The position numbers were made by a program, and so were the translations under genes. From Rossellomorea sp036867415 (GTDB lineage: Bacteria; Bacillota; Bacilli; Bacillales; Bacillaceae_B): 64,000 nucleotides of DNA. Each line of letters starts with the position of its first letter. Position 1 is the stretch's first letter. The notes beneath the pieces were generated by a model, which did no database searches, was not told the DNA's origin, and saw only the letters and a program-made list of their open reading frames with translations. Where the stretch lies: assembly GCF_036867415.1 (NCBI RefSeq), contig NZ_JBAJHU010000012.1, positions 1 to 64,000 on the forward strand. Direction: 5' to 3'. Shown one piece after another: positions 16,437 through 25,875 of the stretch.

Positions 16437-16751
16437 TTGGAAAACAAAGATCTTGAACAAATATTTAATGAGTATAAGCAAGATGGGGCAAACCATCTAC
16501 AGCAGGAAAACTCACAGCCCTTTAATGGTGATGCAGAGAAGATCACAGCCATCCGAAAAAATGGGGACGATGATATAATTGCCTTCAAAACGGAAAGCGG
16601 GCGCGAATTGGATTATCTTGCAGCTCTTGAAGAAGCGAAAGAAGGTAAGCTTGCACATGTAGATGTCTTCCACAGATACGGAAGGGATATCATACGAAGC
16701 GAACCTGATGGAATTGAAGAGAATAATTTAAATAATCTGCCTCATTTTTAG
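16437..16751 (+). CDS. DUF3892 family protein
   Basis: About 104 residues. The C-terminal half is the DUF3892 domain: KITAIRKNGDDDIIAFKTES, then the LDYLAALEEAKEGKLAHVDVF region, and the family ending DGIEENNLNNLPHF. The N-terminal 40 residues are polar. Common in Bacillaceae, function unknown. TTG 16437 is eight bases after GGGAGG; the GTG at 16428 abuts that site and is unlikely. Confidence 0.75.
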   Translation: MENKDLEQIFNEYKQDGANHLQQENSQPFNGDAEKITAIRKNGDDDIIAFKTESGRELDYLAALEEAKEGKLAHVDVFHRYGRDIIRSEPDGIEENNLNNLPHF

Positions 16752-16762
16752 TATGAACAAAG

Positions 16763-16797
16763 GAGTCTTTAGCTATGATCGCTGGAAGACTCTTTTC
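16763..16797 (+). terminator. Rho-independent terminator
   Basis: GAGTCTTTAGC pairs with GCTGGAAGACTC with a bulge, followed by TTTTCTT. Confidence 0.7.
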
Positions 16798-16869
16798 TTA
16801 TATATTTATTAAGGAAATATGGACAAAACAGACTGGGCAAATGAAATGCATATTTCTCTAAGCAACATA

Positions 16870-17394
16870 TTAATTTCTTAAGACTGTGATAAACCCATCG
16901 AGAATATCATGGCTGATATTGAATCCTTTACGTTTGTAAAATTCCAGGGCATTGCTGTTACCGTTTGAAACAAATATAAAAATATCTTCAATTTCATCAA
17001 ATTCCTTCAACCAATCCAGAGACATCGAAAAAAGGCGAGATCCGATTCGGTACTTCCTGAACCCTTCCTTGATATAAAACTGGGAGAGGCAGCCGACATA
17101 TGGTTTATTAACAGAGGTTACATCAAAGAATGTGGCGAATTCATTCGAATACGTATCCTTTGGCGAAATATTTGAATAGACGTAGCCGATGATTTCATCA
17201 TTGTTCTTCACAACCACTGTGTAATTATGTATAGCTTTTTCCATTGAAGGCAGCAGACGTGTTTCGAAATTCATTGTGTCGAATAATTCCGGCCTGATAG
17301 ATGCCACCGATTTTTGGAAGGCCATCAATTTATTGCAGCTTTCGCGGAGACATTCAATTCTCTCTTCGGGAAGGACTTCAAATGTGAAATTCAC
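16870..17394 (-). CDS. GNAT family N-acetyltransferase
   Basis: About 174 residues. The acetyl-CoA motif is LSQFYIKEGFRKYRIGSRLFSMSLDWL and the C-terminal part reads NSNALEFYKRKGFNISHD. The RKYRIG loop is a variant of the usual R-G-x-G. GTG at 17394 is five bases after GGAGTGA; the earlier in-frame ATG would add 15 hydrophobic residues with no ribosome site. Substrate unknown; it stands alone. Confidence 0.75.
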   Translation of the reverse strand: MNFTFEVLPEERIECLRESCNKLMAFQKSVASIRPELFDTMNFETRLLPSMEKAIHNYTVVVKNNDEIIGYVYSNISPKDTYSNEFATFFDVTSVNKPYVGCLSQFYIKEGFRKYRIGSRLFSMSLDWLKEFDEIEDIFIFVSNGNSNALEFYKRKGFNISHDILDGFITVLRN

Positions 17395-17631
17395 GTATCT
17401 CACTCCAATTAATATAGTTATTAAAAACGGAAATGACAAAAAAAATTAATATAACAATATTATACCAAATCATAAATAAACATGAATATCGAATCGCTTG
17501 AATATCAAAGTCTATAATAAAACCATCACTATATATCGTGAAAAGCAGAATAGCCATATTCAACAGTTGAAATTCATAGTATACTTTATGTGAAAACATT
17601 CACAAAGAGATCCGGGGAAGGGGATAGTTTC

Positions 17632-18525
17632 ATGAGTAACAAGGTCGTTATTGCAGGAGGTACAGGTTTTGTCGGTCAGTATTTATCAGAAAAGCTAACG
17701 GGGGCGGGCTATCATGTGAAGATCATCTCCAGAAATGATCTTCACATCACTTGGCATGACGAAGACAGGATCGTAGAAGCATTGGAAGGCTCTGATCTGC
17801 TTATCAACCTTGCAGGGAAATCTGTCAATTGCCGTTATCATGATCGAAATAAAAAGGATATTCTTGAATCCAGGACAACAACCACTGAAATTCTTGGGAA
17901 AGCTCTAAAAGCATGCAGCAATCCACCGGGATTATGGATTAATTCGAGCACAGCTACCATCTACAGACATGCAGAGGACAGACCAATGACTGAATATGAT
18001 GGAGACATCGGATCAGGATTCTCTGTGGAAGTAGCGAAAGAGTGGGAACGTTCGTTTTTTTCCTTCGATCTGCCCAACACAAGACAGGCAGCCCTCAGAA
18101 TCGCAATCGTACTTGGAAGTGGTGGCGGTGTCATGATACCTTACAAAAACCTGGTCAAGTTTGGACTTGGCGGAATTCAAGGACCAGGAACTCAAATGTT
18201 CAGTTGGATTCATATCGAGGATCTCTATAGAATCATCCTATTTATTCATGAGCGGGAAGAATTAACAGGTGTTTTCAATTGCTCTTCGCCGAAACCGATC
18301 ACGAATCGTGAGCTCATGTCTGTATTAAGAGCAAAAATGAATAAAAAAATCGGTCTCCCATCACCAGGATGGATGCTGGGAATTGGCGCAGTATTTATCC
18401 GGACAGAAACCGAACTGATTTTAAAAAGCAGGTGGGTCATACCTGAAAGGCTTTTAAATGAAGGCTTCACATTTTCATTTCCCACCATCAGCGAAGCACT
18501 GGATGAGGTTCTGAAAAGTCGTTAA
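17632..18525 (+). CDS. TIGR01777 family NAD-dependent epimerase/oxidoreductase
   Basis: About 297 residues. The Rossmann loop IAGGTGFVGQYLSEKL is at the N-terminus, LLINLAGKSVNCRY follows at the usual place, and the C-terminal half carries GSGGGVMIPYKNLVKFGLGG. These are the marks of the YfcH/SulA-like branch of extended SDR proteins. Enzyme activity of this branch is largely undefined. ATG 17632 is preceded by AAGGGGAT; an earlier GTG at 17590 lacks a site. Confidence 0.85.
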   Translation: MSNKVVIAGGTGFVGQYLSEKLTGAGYHVKIISRNDLHITWHDEDRIVEALEGSDLLINLAGKSVNCRYHDRNKKDILESRTTTTEILGKALKACSNPPGLWINSSTATIYRHAEDRPMTEYDGDIGSGFSVEVAKEWERSFFSFDLPNTRQAALRIAIVLGSGGGVMIPYKNLVKFGLGGIQGPGTQMFSWIHIEDLYRIILFIHEREELTGVFNCSSPKPITNRELMSVLRAKMNKKIGLPSPGWMLGIGAVFIRTETELILKSRWVIPERLLNEGFTFSFPTISEALDEVLKSR

Positions 18526-18570
18526 TATCAGGACCTGCTGGCATGACTTCTACTGAAAAAGATAGTCAGG

Positions 18571-18635
18571 TGAGACTTGTCCAGCACCGAGGCTTACCCG
18601 CGGAACGCGAAGTCTTGCACGGAAATCATTAGCGG
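18571..18635. repeat. Probable dispersed Bacillaceae intergenic repeat
   Basis: The GC-rich stretch around CCGCGGAACGCGAAGTCTTG, followed by CACGGAAATCATTAGCGG, stands out from the AT-rich surroundings. It resembles short extragenic sequences that I recall recurring in Bacillaceae genomes (GCGGAAAGCGAAG...GGAAATCAACAG type). The rest of this 300-base gap holds small hairpins (GTGAGGC/GCCTCA near 18703 and AACCCC/GGGGTT near 18760) and no ORF. Confidence 0.4.
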
Positions 18636-18823
18636 TATGTAGAGTCTACACAGAATATGCCGTTTTAGGTAATAGTTTTTGTGATTGCCCCAGCCTTTTT
18701 AAGTGAGGCTTTTATAACGCCTCAGCCCACCTATTTTTACACTAGTATTAACTTAAAACCCCAAATGCTGCGGGGTTCATGGTAATATTATATCTGAAAT
18801 GGTTAAAGGAGGGACAAAGCCTT

Positions 18824-19222
18824 ATGGTTAAAGGACTCTTGCATCATATCGAATTAAATGTCTCCAACTTAAATAAATCTATCGAATTCTGGGGTTGGCT
18901 GCTTGAGGAACTGGGATATCATTCACATCAGAAGTGGGATAGAGGACAAAGTTGGAAATTAGGGGACACCTATATTGTATTTGTACAGACAGAAGAACAG
19001 TTTCTGAACAGACAGTATCATCGCTGCTGTACAGGAATCAATCATCTTGCCTTCCATGCAGAATCGAGAGAGCAAGTTGATATAGTGAGAAACAAGCTGA
19101 TAGAAAAAGACATAACCATTCTTTATACAGATAAGTACCCATTTGCCGGGGGAGAAGGTCATTATGCGGTTTACTTTGAAGACCCGGACCGAGTGAAGGT
19201 GGAATTGGTCTCGCCTATTTAA
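18824..19222 (+). CDS. VOC family protein (glyoxalase fold)
   Basis: A 132-residue vicinal-oxygen-chelate protein: LHHIELNVSNLNKSIEFWGW at the start gives the first metal histidine, NHLAFHAESREQVD the second unit, and YFEDPDRVKVELV the final glutamate. The pattern is that of lactoylglutathione lyase-like or FosX-like small enzymes, but no substrate can be assigned. ATG 18824 follows GGAGG by 11 bases; the longer frame from 18779 adds 15 non-family residues. Confidence 0.75.
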   Translation: MVKGLLHHIELNVSNLNKSIEFWGWLLEELGYHSHQKWDRGQSWKLGDTYIVFVQTEEQFLNRQYHRCCTGINHLAFHAESREQVDIVRNKLIEKDITILYTDKYPFAGGEGHYAVYFEDPDRVKVELVSPI

Positions 19223-19258
19223 TAAGGCCGGAAAAGAACCAGGATTAGAAAACCCTTT

Positions 19259-19690
19259 TTAACCTCTATCCCTGTTCCACATCTTCAATCGTTTTTCTGG
19301 GATTCCATAATAAACCGTTTCGGTAAGGTCCTTTATTCCATAACAGACATTGCATTCATTATGAGTCCAATTTATTTCAATGGAATTGATAGTCGCATCT
19401 CGTTTCAATCCGGCAATTTCGATCGTTACTGAATCCTTTACTTCATATGTGGTGTGAAACGAAAGCATTTCCCTGTCTAGAGATGATGTAGATAATCCAT
19501 CTTCCACATTTATATACTTTTTAAAAGCTCCATCTATATCATAAGTGATAAAAGAAAAATCCTCATATATTCGAAAACATATCCTGCTGATTACACCAGC
19601 CTTCAAACAGCTAACTTCTTCTGCGTCCACATACAAATCCTCATAACCGATTACTTTTTCCAGTGGAAACACTTCAATCGTCCCGTACAT
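19259..19690 (-). CDS. Protein of unknown function
   Basis: A 143-residue ORF with a strong ribosome site (GGAGGTG six bases before ATG). Acidic, beta-rich by appearance, no signal peptide or membrane helix. A C-N-V-C pair lies near residue 116 (HNECNVCYGIKD). I do not recognise a family. It is convergent with the VOC gene and divergent from the LexA-box promoter at 19795. Confidence 0.65.
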   Translation of the reverse strand: MYGTIEVFPLEKVIGYEDLYVDAEEVSCLKAGVISRICFRIYEDFSFITYDIDGAFKKYINVEDGLSTSSLDREMLSFHTTYEVKDSVTIEIAGLKRDATINSIEINWTHNECNVCYGIKDLTETVYYGIPEKRLKMWNRDRG

Positions 19691-19794
19691 TTACACACCT
19701 CCAGGTATACATGTCTTACTAATACCTATTAGGCAAGTCCATTTGATAGACCAAAGACTGGATGAAATAGTTGAAAAATAAACCAAAATTCATA

Positions 19795-19823
19795 TTGCGA
19801 ACATTTGTTCCGTATAGTATGAT
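19795..19823 (+). promoter_or_regulatory. Promoter containing a LexA (SOS) box
   Basis: TTGCGA (19795-19800) and TATGAT (19818-19823) are spaced by 17 bases. CGAACATTTGTTCC at 19798-19811 matches the Bacillus SOS consensus CGAACRNRYGTTYC at 13 of 14 positions and sits between the two promoter boxes. LexA binding there would block transcription. The next gene downstream is the PhnB-like VOC gene at 19918. Confidence 0.6.
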
Positions 19824-19917
19824 GAAATTGTAGTGGGTGATGGAAGAAACTTGAATTCTAGAGGCGTGGCCAAGAAGGGTTGAAACAAGATGATTCTATT
19901 ATTAGGAGCTGATTACA

Positions 19918-20343
19918 ATGGCCGTACAAGTGTTTCCTTATTTAGTGATGGATGGCAATGCAGGAGAAGCAATTAACTTTTACAAAGAAGCCCTGGATGC
20001 AGAGATTCTATTCTCTCAGTCTTTTGGGGAAAGTCCCGACAACCCTGAATATCCGTTGCCGGAAGAAGCGAAAGACCGCATCATGCATGCCACGATTAAA
20101 ATCGGAGAATCTGAATTAATGTTCAGTGACACATTTCCCGGGCAGCCTCATTCAGAAGGAAGCCAAGTCACTCTCTGCATTACAACAAACGACCCGGAGA
20201 AATCAAAGAAGTTGTTTGATGGATTAAAAGAAGGCGGCGAAGTAACAATGCCATTGCAGAAAACATTCTTCAGCCCCCTTTACGGATGCGTCATTGACAA
20301 ATTCGGAGTAACATTCCAGATTTATACAGGCGAAGAAAAGTAA
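19918..20343 (+). CDS. PhnB-like VOC family protein
   Basis: A 141-residue member of the PhnB/3-demethylubiquinone-methyltransferase-like VOC branch: FPYLVMDGNAGEAINFYKEA at the start, IMHATIKIGESELMFSD in the middle and YGCVIDKFGVTFQIY at the end. Role in the cell unknown for most Bacillus members. AGGAG precedes ATG. The only clear promoter upstream holds a LexA box, so it may respond to DNA damage. It is followed by a strong terminator. Confidence 0.8.
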   Translation: MAVQVFPYLVMDGNAGEAINFYKEALDAEILFSQSFGESPDNPEYPLPEEAKDRIMHATIKIGESELMFSDTFPGQPHSEGSQVTLCITTNDPEKSKKLFDGLKEGGEVTMPLQKTFFSPLYGCVIDKFGVTFQIYTGEEK

Positions 20344-20421
20344 ACTTTTCTTCATTTTTGCCACTACAATATCACCCATACAGCTAACTTGGAACCATAC
20401 ATAATTTGATCACAGCAGAAT

Positions 20422-20457
20422 GAGCCTGCCCTGGTAACGTTAGGGAAGGCTCTTTTT
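20422..20457 (+). terminator. Rho-independent terminator
   Basis: GAGCCTGCCCT pairs with AGGGAAGGCTC with one mismatch and is followed by five T. Confidence 0.8.
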
Positions 20458-20549
20458 GATTTCAAATCAATTAAACTAAATGAAACCTTCTAAACATATG
20501 ATACAATCGACTTATCAAATGTCCACAGAGACCCTAAAAGGAGCAAACC

Positions 20550-23500
20550 ATGAATATCAAGCTTAACGATATAAACATATTGGATATGTGTGGAAACGTC
20601 TCCTTTAAGAGAGGGGAGACATACTTCAGATCCAATAAAGTCAAAATAGAAAACTGTAATGAACATCAATGTACAGCAACAGTAAAGGGTGGAGAACAAT
20701 TTCATGTTTTGATTAAAAAAGACCCTGCAGGCGATTTGCAGGCAGAGTGCAGTTGCCCTCAGCTGGCATCATTCAACCTGTATTGTCAGCATATCGCTTC
20801 TGTATTGATTGCCATTCAACAAATGCAACAAACATCCAGTGATTTGGCGGAAGACTTTTTCACTTTATTCAATCAAGGCAGAAGCCGCACAAGTGGTGAA
20901 CAACGGTACTTTGAGACAAGGGAAACGGTCGATGCAGAATTTGTATGCACACCTGTCTCAATAGGCGGAGGGCAACACCTCATAGGACTTCAAATGATAA
21001 TAAATAATCATGTAATTGAAGATTTGCGGTCATTTCTAAAGTTGTTGAAACAAGGCAGACCTATCAAGATTGCCGAAAACTTTACATATACAACAAAGAA
21101 TTTTTGTTTCAACAGAGAAGCAGATGCAGTAATGAACGAATTGATCAAAGTATTGCTGGATGAACAAATTTACACAGAAGAAATGAATGTGCAAGAAATA
21201 ACAGATAACGCGACAATTCTCCTCCCTCCGTCGAATTGGGAAGTCATTTTCCCTTTGCTTGTAGAAGCTCCAGGAGTAAAGGTGGAGTATTTGGGCAAAA
21301 AGTTCCCTGGCATGCAGAAATCACTCACAGAATTACCGTTGACCTTTGAATTCGATGAAACTGCGGACAAACGGTTTACCCTGACCATTTCCGGACTATC
21401 ACAAATGATCATTGTAAAGCCTTACCATTCGATTCTCTACGAAGGGAAGATAGTTGAATTAAATGAGACTGACTGCACAAGACTTGCCGAATTGAAAACC
21501 ATGCTTGAAGCATCCAGTACAAATGTAATAACCATTCCAAACGACAAGATCAGCTTTTTCCTTGAAAAAGTGGCACCACATCTCAGGAGGTTGGGCAAGG
21601 TACAAATCTCCAAAATATTATCTGACCAATTCATTAAATCTCCATTGATAGCAAAACTCTACTTGGATCGTGTACATAATAAACTGCTTGCAGGAATTGA
21701 ATTTCAGTATGATCAATTCGCCTTCAACCCATTAGAAGAGAGGGATAGACCAATCTTTTCATTGATCATTCGGGACGTTGAAAGGGAAGAGGAAATACTG
21801 GGAATTTTGGAAGACAGTTCATTTGCCCGGACGGAGGGTGGCTATTTCCTTCATAATGAAGAGTTGGAATTCGATTTCCTTTATTATCAAATGCCCAAAC
21901 TGCAAAGAGACGTTCGAATTTATGCTACGACTGCTGTTAGAAATCGAATATTCCGGGGAAACGCAAAGCCGCAGATAAGGGTGAAGGTGAAGCGTGAACG
22001 AACCAACTGGCTCGAGTTCAAATTCGATATGGACGGAATAGCGGAAAGCGAAATTCACGAACTGTTATCAGCACTTGAGGAAAAAAGAAAGTATTACAGG
22101 ATGCGAAACGGTTCCCTCATGGCCCTCGAAACAAAAGAAGCACAAGAAATCCATCGCTTTCTTGGCCGGGCGGAAGTGAGTTCGGAATCCTTGATGAACG
22201 GACTGGACCTGCCTATGAACCAATGTCTCGAACTTTTAGATCATGTCGACGGAAGCGGCGGTTTCAGAATTGAAAAATCATTCCGGGATTTTCTCGATAC
22301 TCTACGCCATCCAGACAAATTAAAATTTAAAGTTCCTGACAAACTTGATTTAATCCTTAGAGATTATCAAAAGGAAGGTTTTCAGTGGATGAAGATGCTC
22401 GCACATTACGGATTCGGCGGTATCCTGGCTGATGATATGGGGCTTGGGAAAACGATACAAAGCATCACCTTCATTCAATCGATCCTTGAGGACATCAGAA
22501 GGGACCGAACACCCGCACTCATCGTCTGTCCTTCTTCGCTCACATATAATTGGTTAAGCGAATTCGCCAAGTTCACCCCTGATATCGAATCAATGGTCCT
22601 GGACGGAAGCAAGTCATATAGAACAAGACTGCAGTCGGACCTCTCTGGAATCGATGTCATCATCACATCCTATCCTATCGTACGTCGCGATATCCATTGG
22701 TTCGAAAAACGGCATTTTTCAGCAGTATTTTACGATGAAGCACAAGCTTTCAAAAATCCTGTAACCCAAACAGCACGTGCCGTCAAGAAAATCAAGGCTA
22801 AACATCACTTTGCGCTTAGCGGAACACCGATTGAAAATTCAATAGAAGAACTGTGGTCTATTTATCATGTCGTGTTCCCTCAGCTCTTCCTGGGTCTAAA
22901 GGATTACAGCCAATTAACCCGAAGTACGATCGCACGAAGAGTCCAGCCGTTCTTGCTTAGAAGAGTAAAAGAAGATGTGCTTGAGGAACTGCCGGATAAA
23001 ATCGACACTCGGGAAACAATCGATCTGCTTCCTGAACAAAAGAAATTATATGCAGCCTACCTGGCCAAACTCCGGCATGACACACTTAAGCATCTCGATA
23101 AAGACACATTACGGAAGAACAAAATAAAAATACTTGCAGGCATAACGAGATTACGCCAGTTATGCTGCCACCCCGGATTGTTTGTTGACGGGTATGATGG
23201 AAAATCCGCAAAACTTGAGCATCTTATGGAAATTATGGAAGAGTCGATGCAATCGGGAAGACGTGTCCTGATTTTCTCCCAGTTTACTAAAATGCTTCAA
23301 TTCATCTCAAGGGAACTCACTGAAAAGAATATACCATTCTTCTATTTGGACGGAAATACACCGCCGGAAAACAGGCTGGAGTTATGCAACCGTTATAATA
23401 AAGGGGATCGGGATGTTTTCCTTATCTCATTGAAAGCAGGCGGGACGGGTCTAAATCTTCATAGTGCGGATACTGTGATCCTTTATGATACATGGTGGAA

Positions 23501-23717
23501 TCCTGCAGTGGAAGAACAGGCAGCGGACAGGGCCCACCGGATGGGACAGGAAAACGTGGTACAGGTGATTAAACTGGTAGCCCGCGGCACCATTGAAGAG
23601 AAGATGAATGAGCTTCAGGATAAAAAGAGGGATTTAATCGAAGAAATGGTCGATTCAACCGGTAATAAAAATTCACCCCTTTCTGAAGATGATATAAGGG
23701 AAATATTAATGCTCTAA
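20550..23717 (+). CDS. SNF2-family helicase with SWIM zinc finger
   Basis: A 1055-residue DNA-dependent ATPase. A SWIM finger (C67-x-C69 ... C79-x-H81) is at the N-terminus, followed by a long middle domain. The Swi2/Snf2 motor has LADDMGLGKTIQS near residue 626 (Walker A), DEAQAFKN near 728 (Walker B), SGTPIENS, and the helicase C half with SLKAGGTGLNLHSAD and DRAHRMGQ. It is the bacterial SNF2 type found widely in Bacillus, expected to remodel or translocate on DNA or RNA polymerase complexes. Stands alone. Confidence 0.92.
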   Translation: MNIKLNDINILDMCGNVSFKRGETYFRSNKVKIENCNEHQCTATVKGGEQFHVLIKKDPAGDLQAECSCPQLASFNLYCQHIASVLIAIQQMQQTSSDLAEDFFTLFNQGRSRTSGEQRYFETRETVDAEFVCTPVSIGGGQHLIGLQMIINNHVIEDLRSFLKLLKQGRPIKIAENFTYTTKNFCFNREADAVMNELIKVLLDEQIYTEEMNVQEITDNATILLPPSNWEVIFPLLVEAPGVKVEYLGKKFPGMQKSLTELPLTFEFDETADKRFTLTISGLSQMIIVKPYHSILYEGKIVELNETDCTRLAELKTMLEASSTNVITIPNDKISFFLEKVAPHLRRLGKVQISKILSDQFIKSPLIAKLYLDRVHNKLLAGIEFQYDQFAFNPLEERDRPIFSLIIRDVEREEEILGILEDSSFARTEGGYFLHNEELEFDFLYYQMPKLQRDVRIYATTAVRNRIFRGNAKPQIRVKVKRERTNWLEFKFDMDGIAESEIHELLSALEEKRKYYRMRNGSLMALETKEAQEIHRFLGRAEVSSESLMNGLDLPMNQCLELLDHVDGSGGFRIEKSFRDFLDTLRHPDKLKFKVPDKLDLILRDYQKEGFQWMKMLAHYGFGGILADDMGLGKTIQSITFIQSILEDIRRDRTPALIVCPSSLTYNWLSEFAKFTPDIESMVLDGSKSYRTRLQSDLSGIDVIITSYPIVRRDIHWFEKRHFSAVFYDEAQAFKNPVTQTARAVKKIKAKHHFALSGTPIENSIEELWSIYHVVFPQLFLGLKDYSQLTRSTIARRVQPFLLRRVKEDVLEELPDKIDTRETIDLLPEQKKLYAAYLAKLRHDTLKHLDKDTLRKNKIKILAGITRLRQLCCHPGLFVDGYDGKSAKLEHLMEIMEESMQSGRRVLIFSQFTKMLQFISRELTEKNIPFFYLDGNTPPENRLELCNRYNKGDRDVFLISLKAGGTGLNLHSADTVILYDTWWNPAVEEQAADRAHRMGQENVVQVIKLVARGTIEEKMNELQDKKRDLIEEMVDSTGNKNSPLSEDDIREILML

Positions 23718-23858
23718 TTGTCAAGCTTCCTAATAAACCAAAGATCTTCTTAACAGTCAAGCTGAAGATAAAAAAACTAGTGAGCAACTTTGTGTAAAAA
23801 TGGTAAAATGGTATTTGAAAGAAGTAGATTTCATTATGCATTCAAAGGAAGGTACCTA

Positions 23859-25046
23859 ATGTCTTTAGAAACTGGACGAGATACGGAACAAAACATTACA
23901 AGGATTTTTCTGGATGAAAAAGAATACATACTGATCGGCACCGCACATGTCTCGAAAAAGAGTGCTGAAGAAGTAAAGGAAGTAATTGAAAGAGAACGGC
24001 CGGATTCAGTGTGTGTCGAATTGGATGAACAGAGATATCAGTCAATCATTCAAGGCGAAAAATGGAAGGAAACCGATATTTTCAAGGTAATCAAGGATCG
24101 TAAAGCCACTTTCTTATTAATGAACCTGGCGATATCCTCTTTCCAAAAAAGAATGGCAAAGCAGCTTGGCATTCAAGCGGGACAGGAAATGATTCAGGGA
24201 ATAGAGTCCGCAAATGAAACAGGTGCAGAACTTGTACTTGCTGACCGGAATATCCAGGTGACATTCTCACGTATTTGGAGCAATGTGGGGTTTACTGGAA
24301 AAGCAAAACTACTTACGCAGATTATATACAGTATATTCAGCAGTGAAAGTATATCAGAAGAAGAGCTTGAAAAACTTAAATCGAAGGATATGCTCGAAGG
24401 TATGCTAAATGAATTTACCGAAGCATTCCCGCGATTGAAAAAACCGCTAATCGATGAGCGAGATCAATACCTGTCCCAAAAAATTAAGGAGGCACCCGGA
24501 AAGAAGGTTGTAGCTGTACTGGGAGCGGCGCATGTACCGGGCATCAAAGAGGAAATACTGAAAGATCATGACCTCGGCCGGCTAAATGAGCGTCCTCTTA
24601 AATCCAAGTTACCTAAAATCATTGGGTGGGGAATCCCGATATCCATTCTGGCCATCATCGCGTACACATTCATTTCTAACCCAGATGCAGGGGTGCAGCA
24701 GTCAATTAGCTGGATTTTATGGAATGGAGGATTTTCAGCACTAGGTGTTGCGATAGGTCTGGGACATCCTTTAGCCATCGTAACGGCGTTCGTTGCTGCC
24801 CCGATTACATCCTTGAATCCGCTGCTGGCAGCAGGATGGTTTGCCGGTGCTGTCCAAGCGTATTTTAAACGTCCGAACGTATCGGATTTTGACCGTTTAT
24901 CAGAGGATGTTTTAAGCATTAAGGGCTTCTGGTCCAATAAAGTGACTCGTGTATTATTAATTGTTGTATTAGCAAACCTCGGGAGTTCTCTGGGAACTTT
25001 CATCGGTGGAGCGGATGTTATCAGATTGTTTTTTGAAAATCTCTAA
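23859..25046 (+). CDS. TraB/PrgY family membrane protein
   Basis: About 395 residues. The N-terminal TraB domain has the two GxxH-type motifs: ILIGTAHVSKKSAEEVKEVI and, later, LGAAHVPGIKEEI, plus a conserved glutamate (CVELDEQRY). The last 130 residues hold several hydrophobic segments for membrane insertion. PrgY inhibits pheromone activity in enterococci, but chromosomal copies have no set role; the fold resembles a metalloprotease (Tiki-like). ATG 23859 is preceded by GGAAGG. Confidence 0.85.
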   Translation: MSLETGRDTEQNITRIFLDEKEYILIGTAHVSKKSAEEVKEVIERERPDSVCVELDEQRYQSIIQGEKWKETDIFKVIKDRKATFLLMNLAISSFQKRMAKQLGIQAGQEMIQGIESANETGAELVLADRNIQVTFSRIWSNVGFTGKAKLLTQIIYSIFSSESISEEELEKLKSKDMLEGMLNEFTEAFPRLKKPLIDERDQYLSQKIKEAPGKKVVAVLGAAHVPGIKEEILKDHDLGRLNERPLKSKLPKIIGWGIPISILAIIAYTFISNPDAGVQQSISWILWNGGFSALGVAIGLGHPLAIVTAFVAAPITSLNPLLAAGWFAGAVQAYFKRPNVSDFDRLSEDVLSIKGFWSNKVTRVLLIVVLANLGSSLGTFIGGADVIRLFFENL

Positions 25047-25061
25047 TATGAAGTAACTTGC

Positions 25062-25092
25062 AGCCGCTTTCAGAATTTGAAAGCGGCTTATT
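25062..25092 (+). terminator. Rho-independent terminator
   Basis: AGCCGCTTTC pairs perfectly with GAAAGCGGCT, followed by TATTT. It closes the TraB gene. Confidence 0.75.
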
Positions 25093-25275
25093 TCCCTTCT
25101 GATTTTACTTATTGCACACTCACTCAATTCTGTCCCTTCTATCGCAGCAATTCTGATGATAAAATGAACAAAATGACAAAATAAGGGGTTACCTCGAGAA
25201 AATCTTTCTTATCAAAATGATAGATTAATAGAGGATTAAAAGAAAATAAACATTCCCGCCAAAGGAGAGTAACTC

Positions 25276-25815
25276 ATGATTAAAACACTGATAACAGAGA
25301 GGTTAATTCTGAGACCATTCACCAAATCCGATGCCCCTAAGATCCAAAATCTCGCCAATAACAATGAAGTGGCAGATATCATTGGTCTGCCTCAGCCATA
25401 TCTATTAGAACACGCACTTGATTGGATCAAAATACAGCCTGAGCAATTTGAAAAAGGTACCGAATTTCCACTGGCGATTACAGAGAGAGGTACGGACGAA
25501 TTGATGGGCACAATCACACTTCGGGTAGATACAGTCAATCAGAAGGGGGAGCTTGGCTACTGGATGGGAAGGCAATATTGGGGAAAAGGGTTCGCGACCG
25601 AGGCGGTAAAAAGGATGACGTTGTTTGGAATGGAAGAAGTCGGATTAAATAGGATATGGGCCGCTGCCATTTCAAGAAACATAGGCTCAATTACTGTCCT
25701 CCAAAGAGCAGGGTTGCAGAAAGAAGGTTTACTGAAAGGAGACCGCCTCGTTTCCGGTACATTCGAAGATATCGAGATTTTCGGTATTGTAAAAGAAGAA
25801 TATGAAAACATGTAG
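25276..25815 (+). CDS. RimJ/RimL-type GNAT acetyltransferase
   Basis: A 179-residue acetyltransferase: LITERLILRPFTKSDAPKIQ at the start, GELGYWMGRQYWGKGFATEA at the acetyl-CoA loop, and NIGSITVLQRAGLQKEG in the C-terminal part. It has a good GGAG site. It is convergent with the nucleoside hydrolase on the other strand. Substrate unknown. Confidence 0.8.
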   Translation: MIKTLITERLILRPFTKSDAPKIQNLANNNEVADIIGLPQPYLLEHALDWIKIQPEQFEKGTEFPLAITERGTDELMGTITLRVDTVNQKGELGYWMGRQYWGKGFATEAVKRMTLFGMEEVGLNRIWAAAISRNIGSITVLQRAGLQKEGLLKGDRLVSGTFEDIEIFGIVKEEYENM

Positions 25816-25875
25816 TTTCGAATAGGAAGATGGAAATTGATACATTTTCTTCAAGTAAGGTAGCTACGTGTCTTT

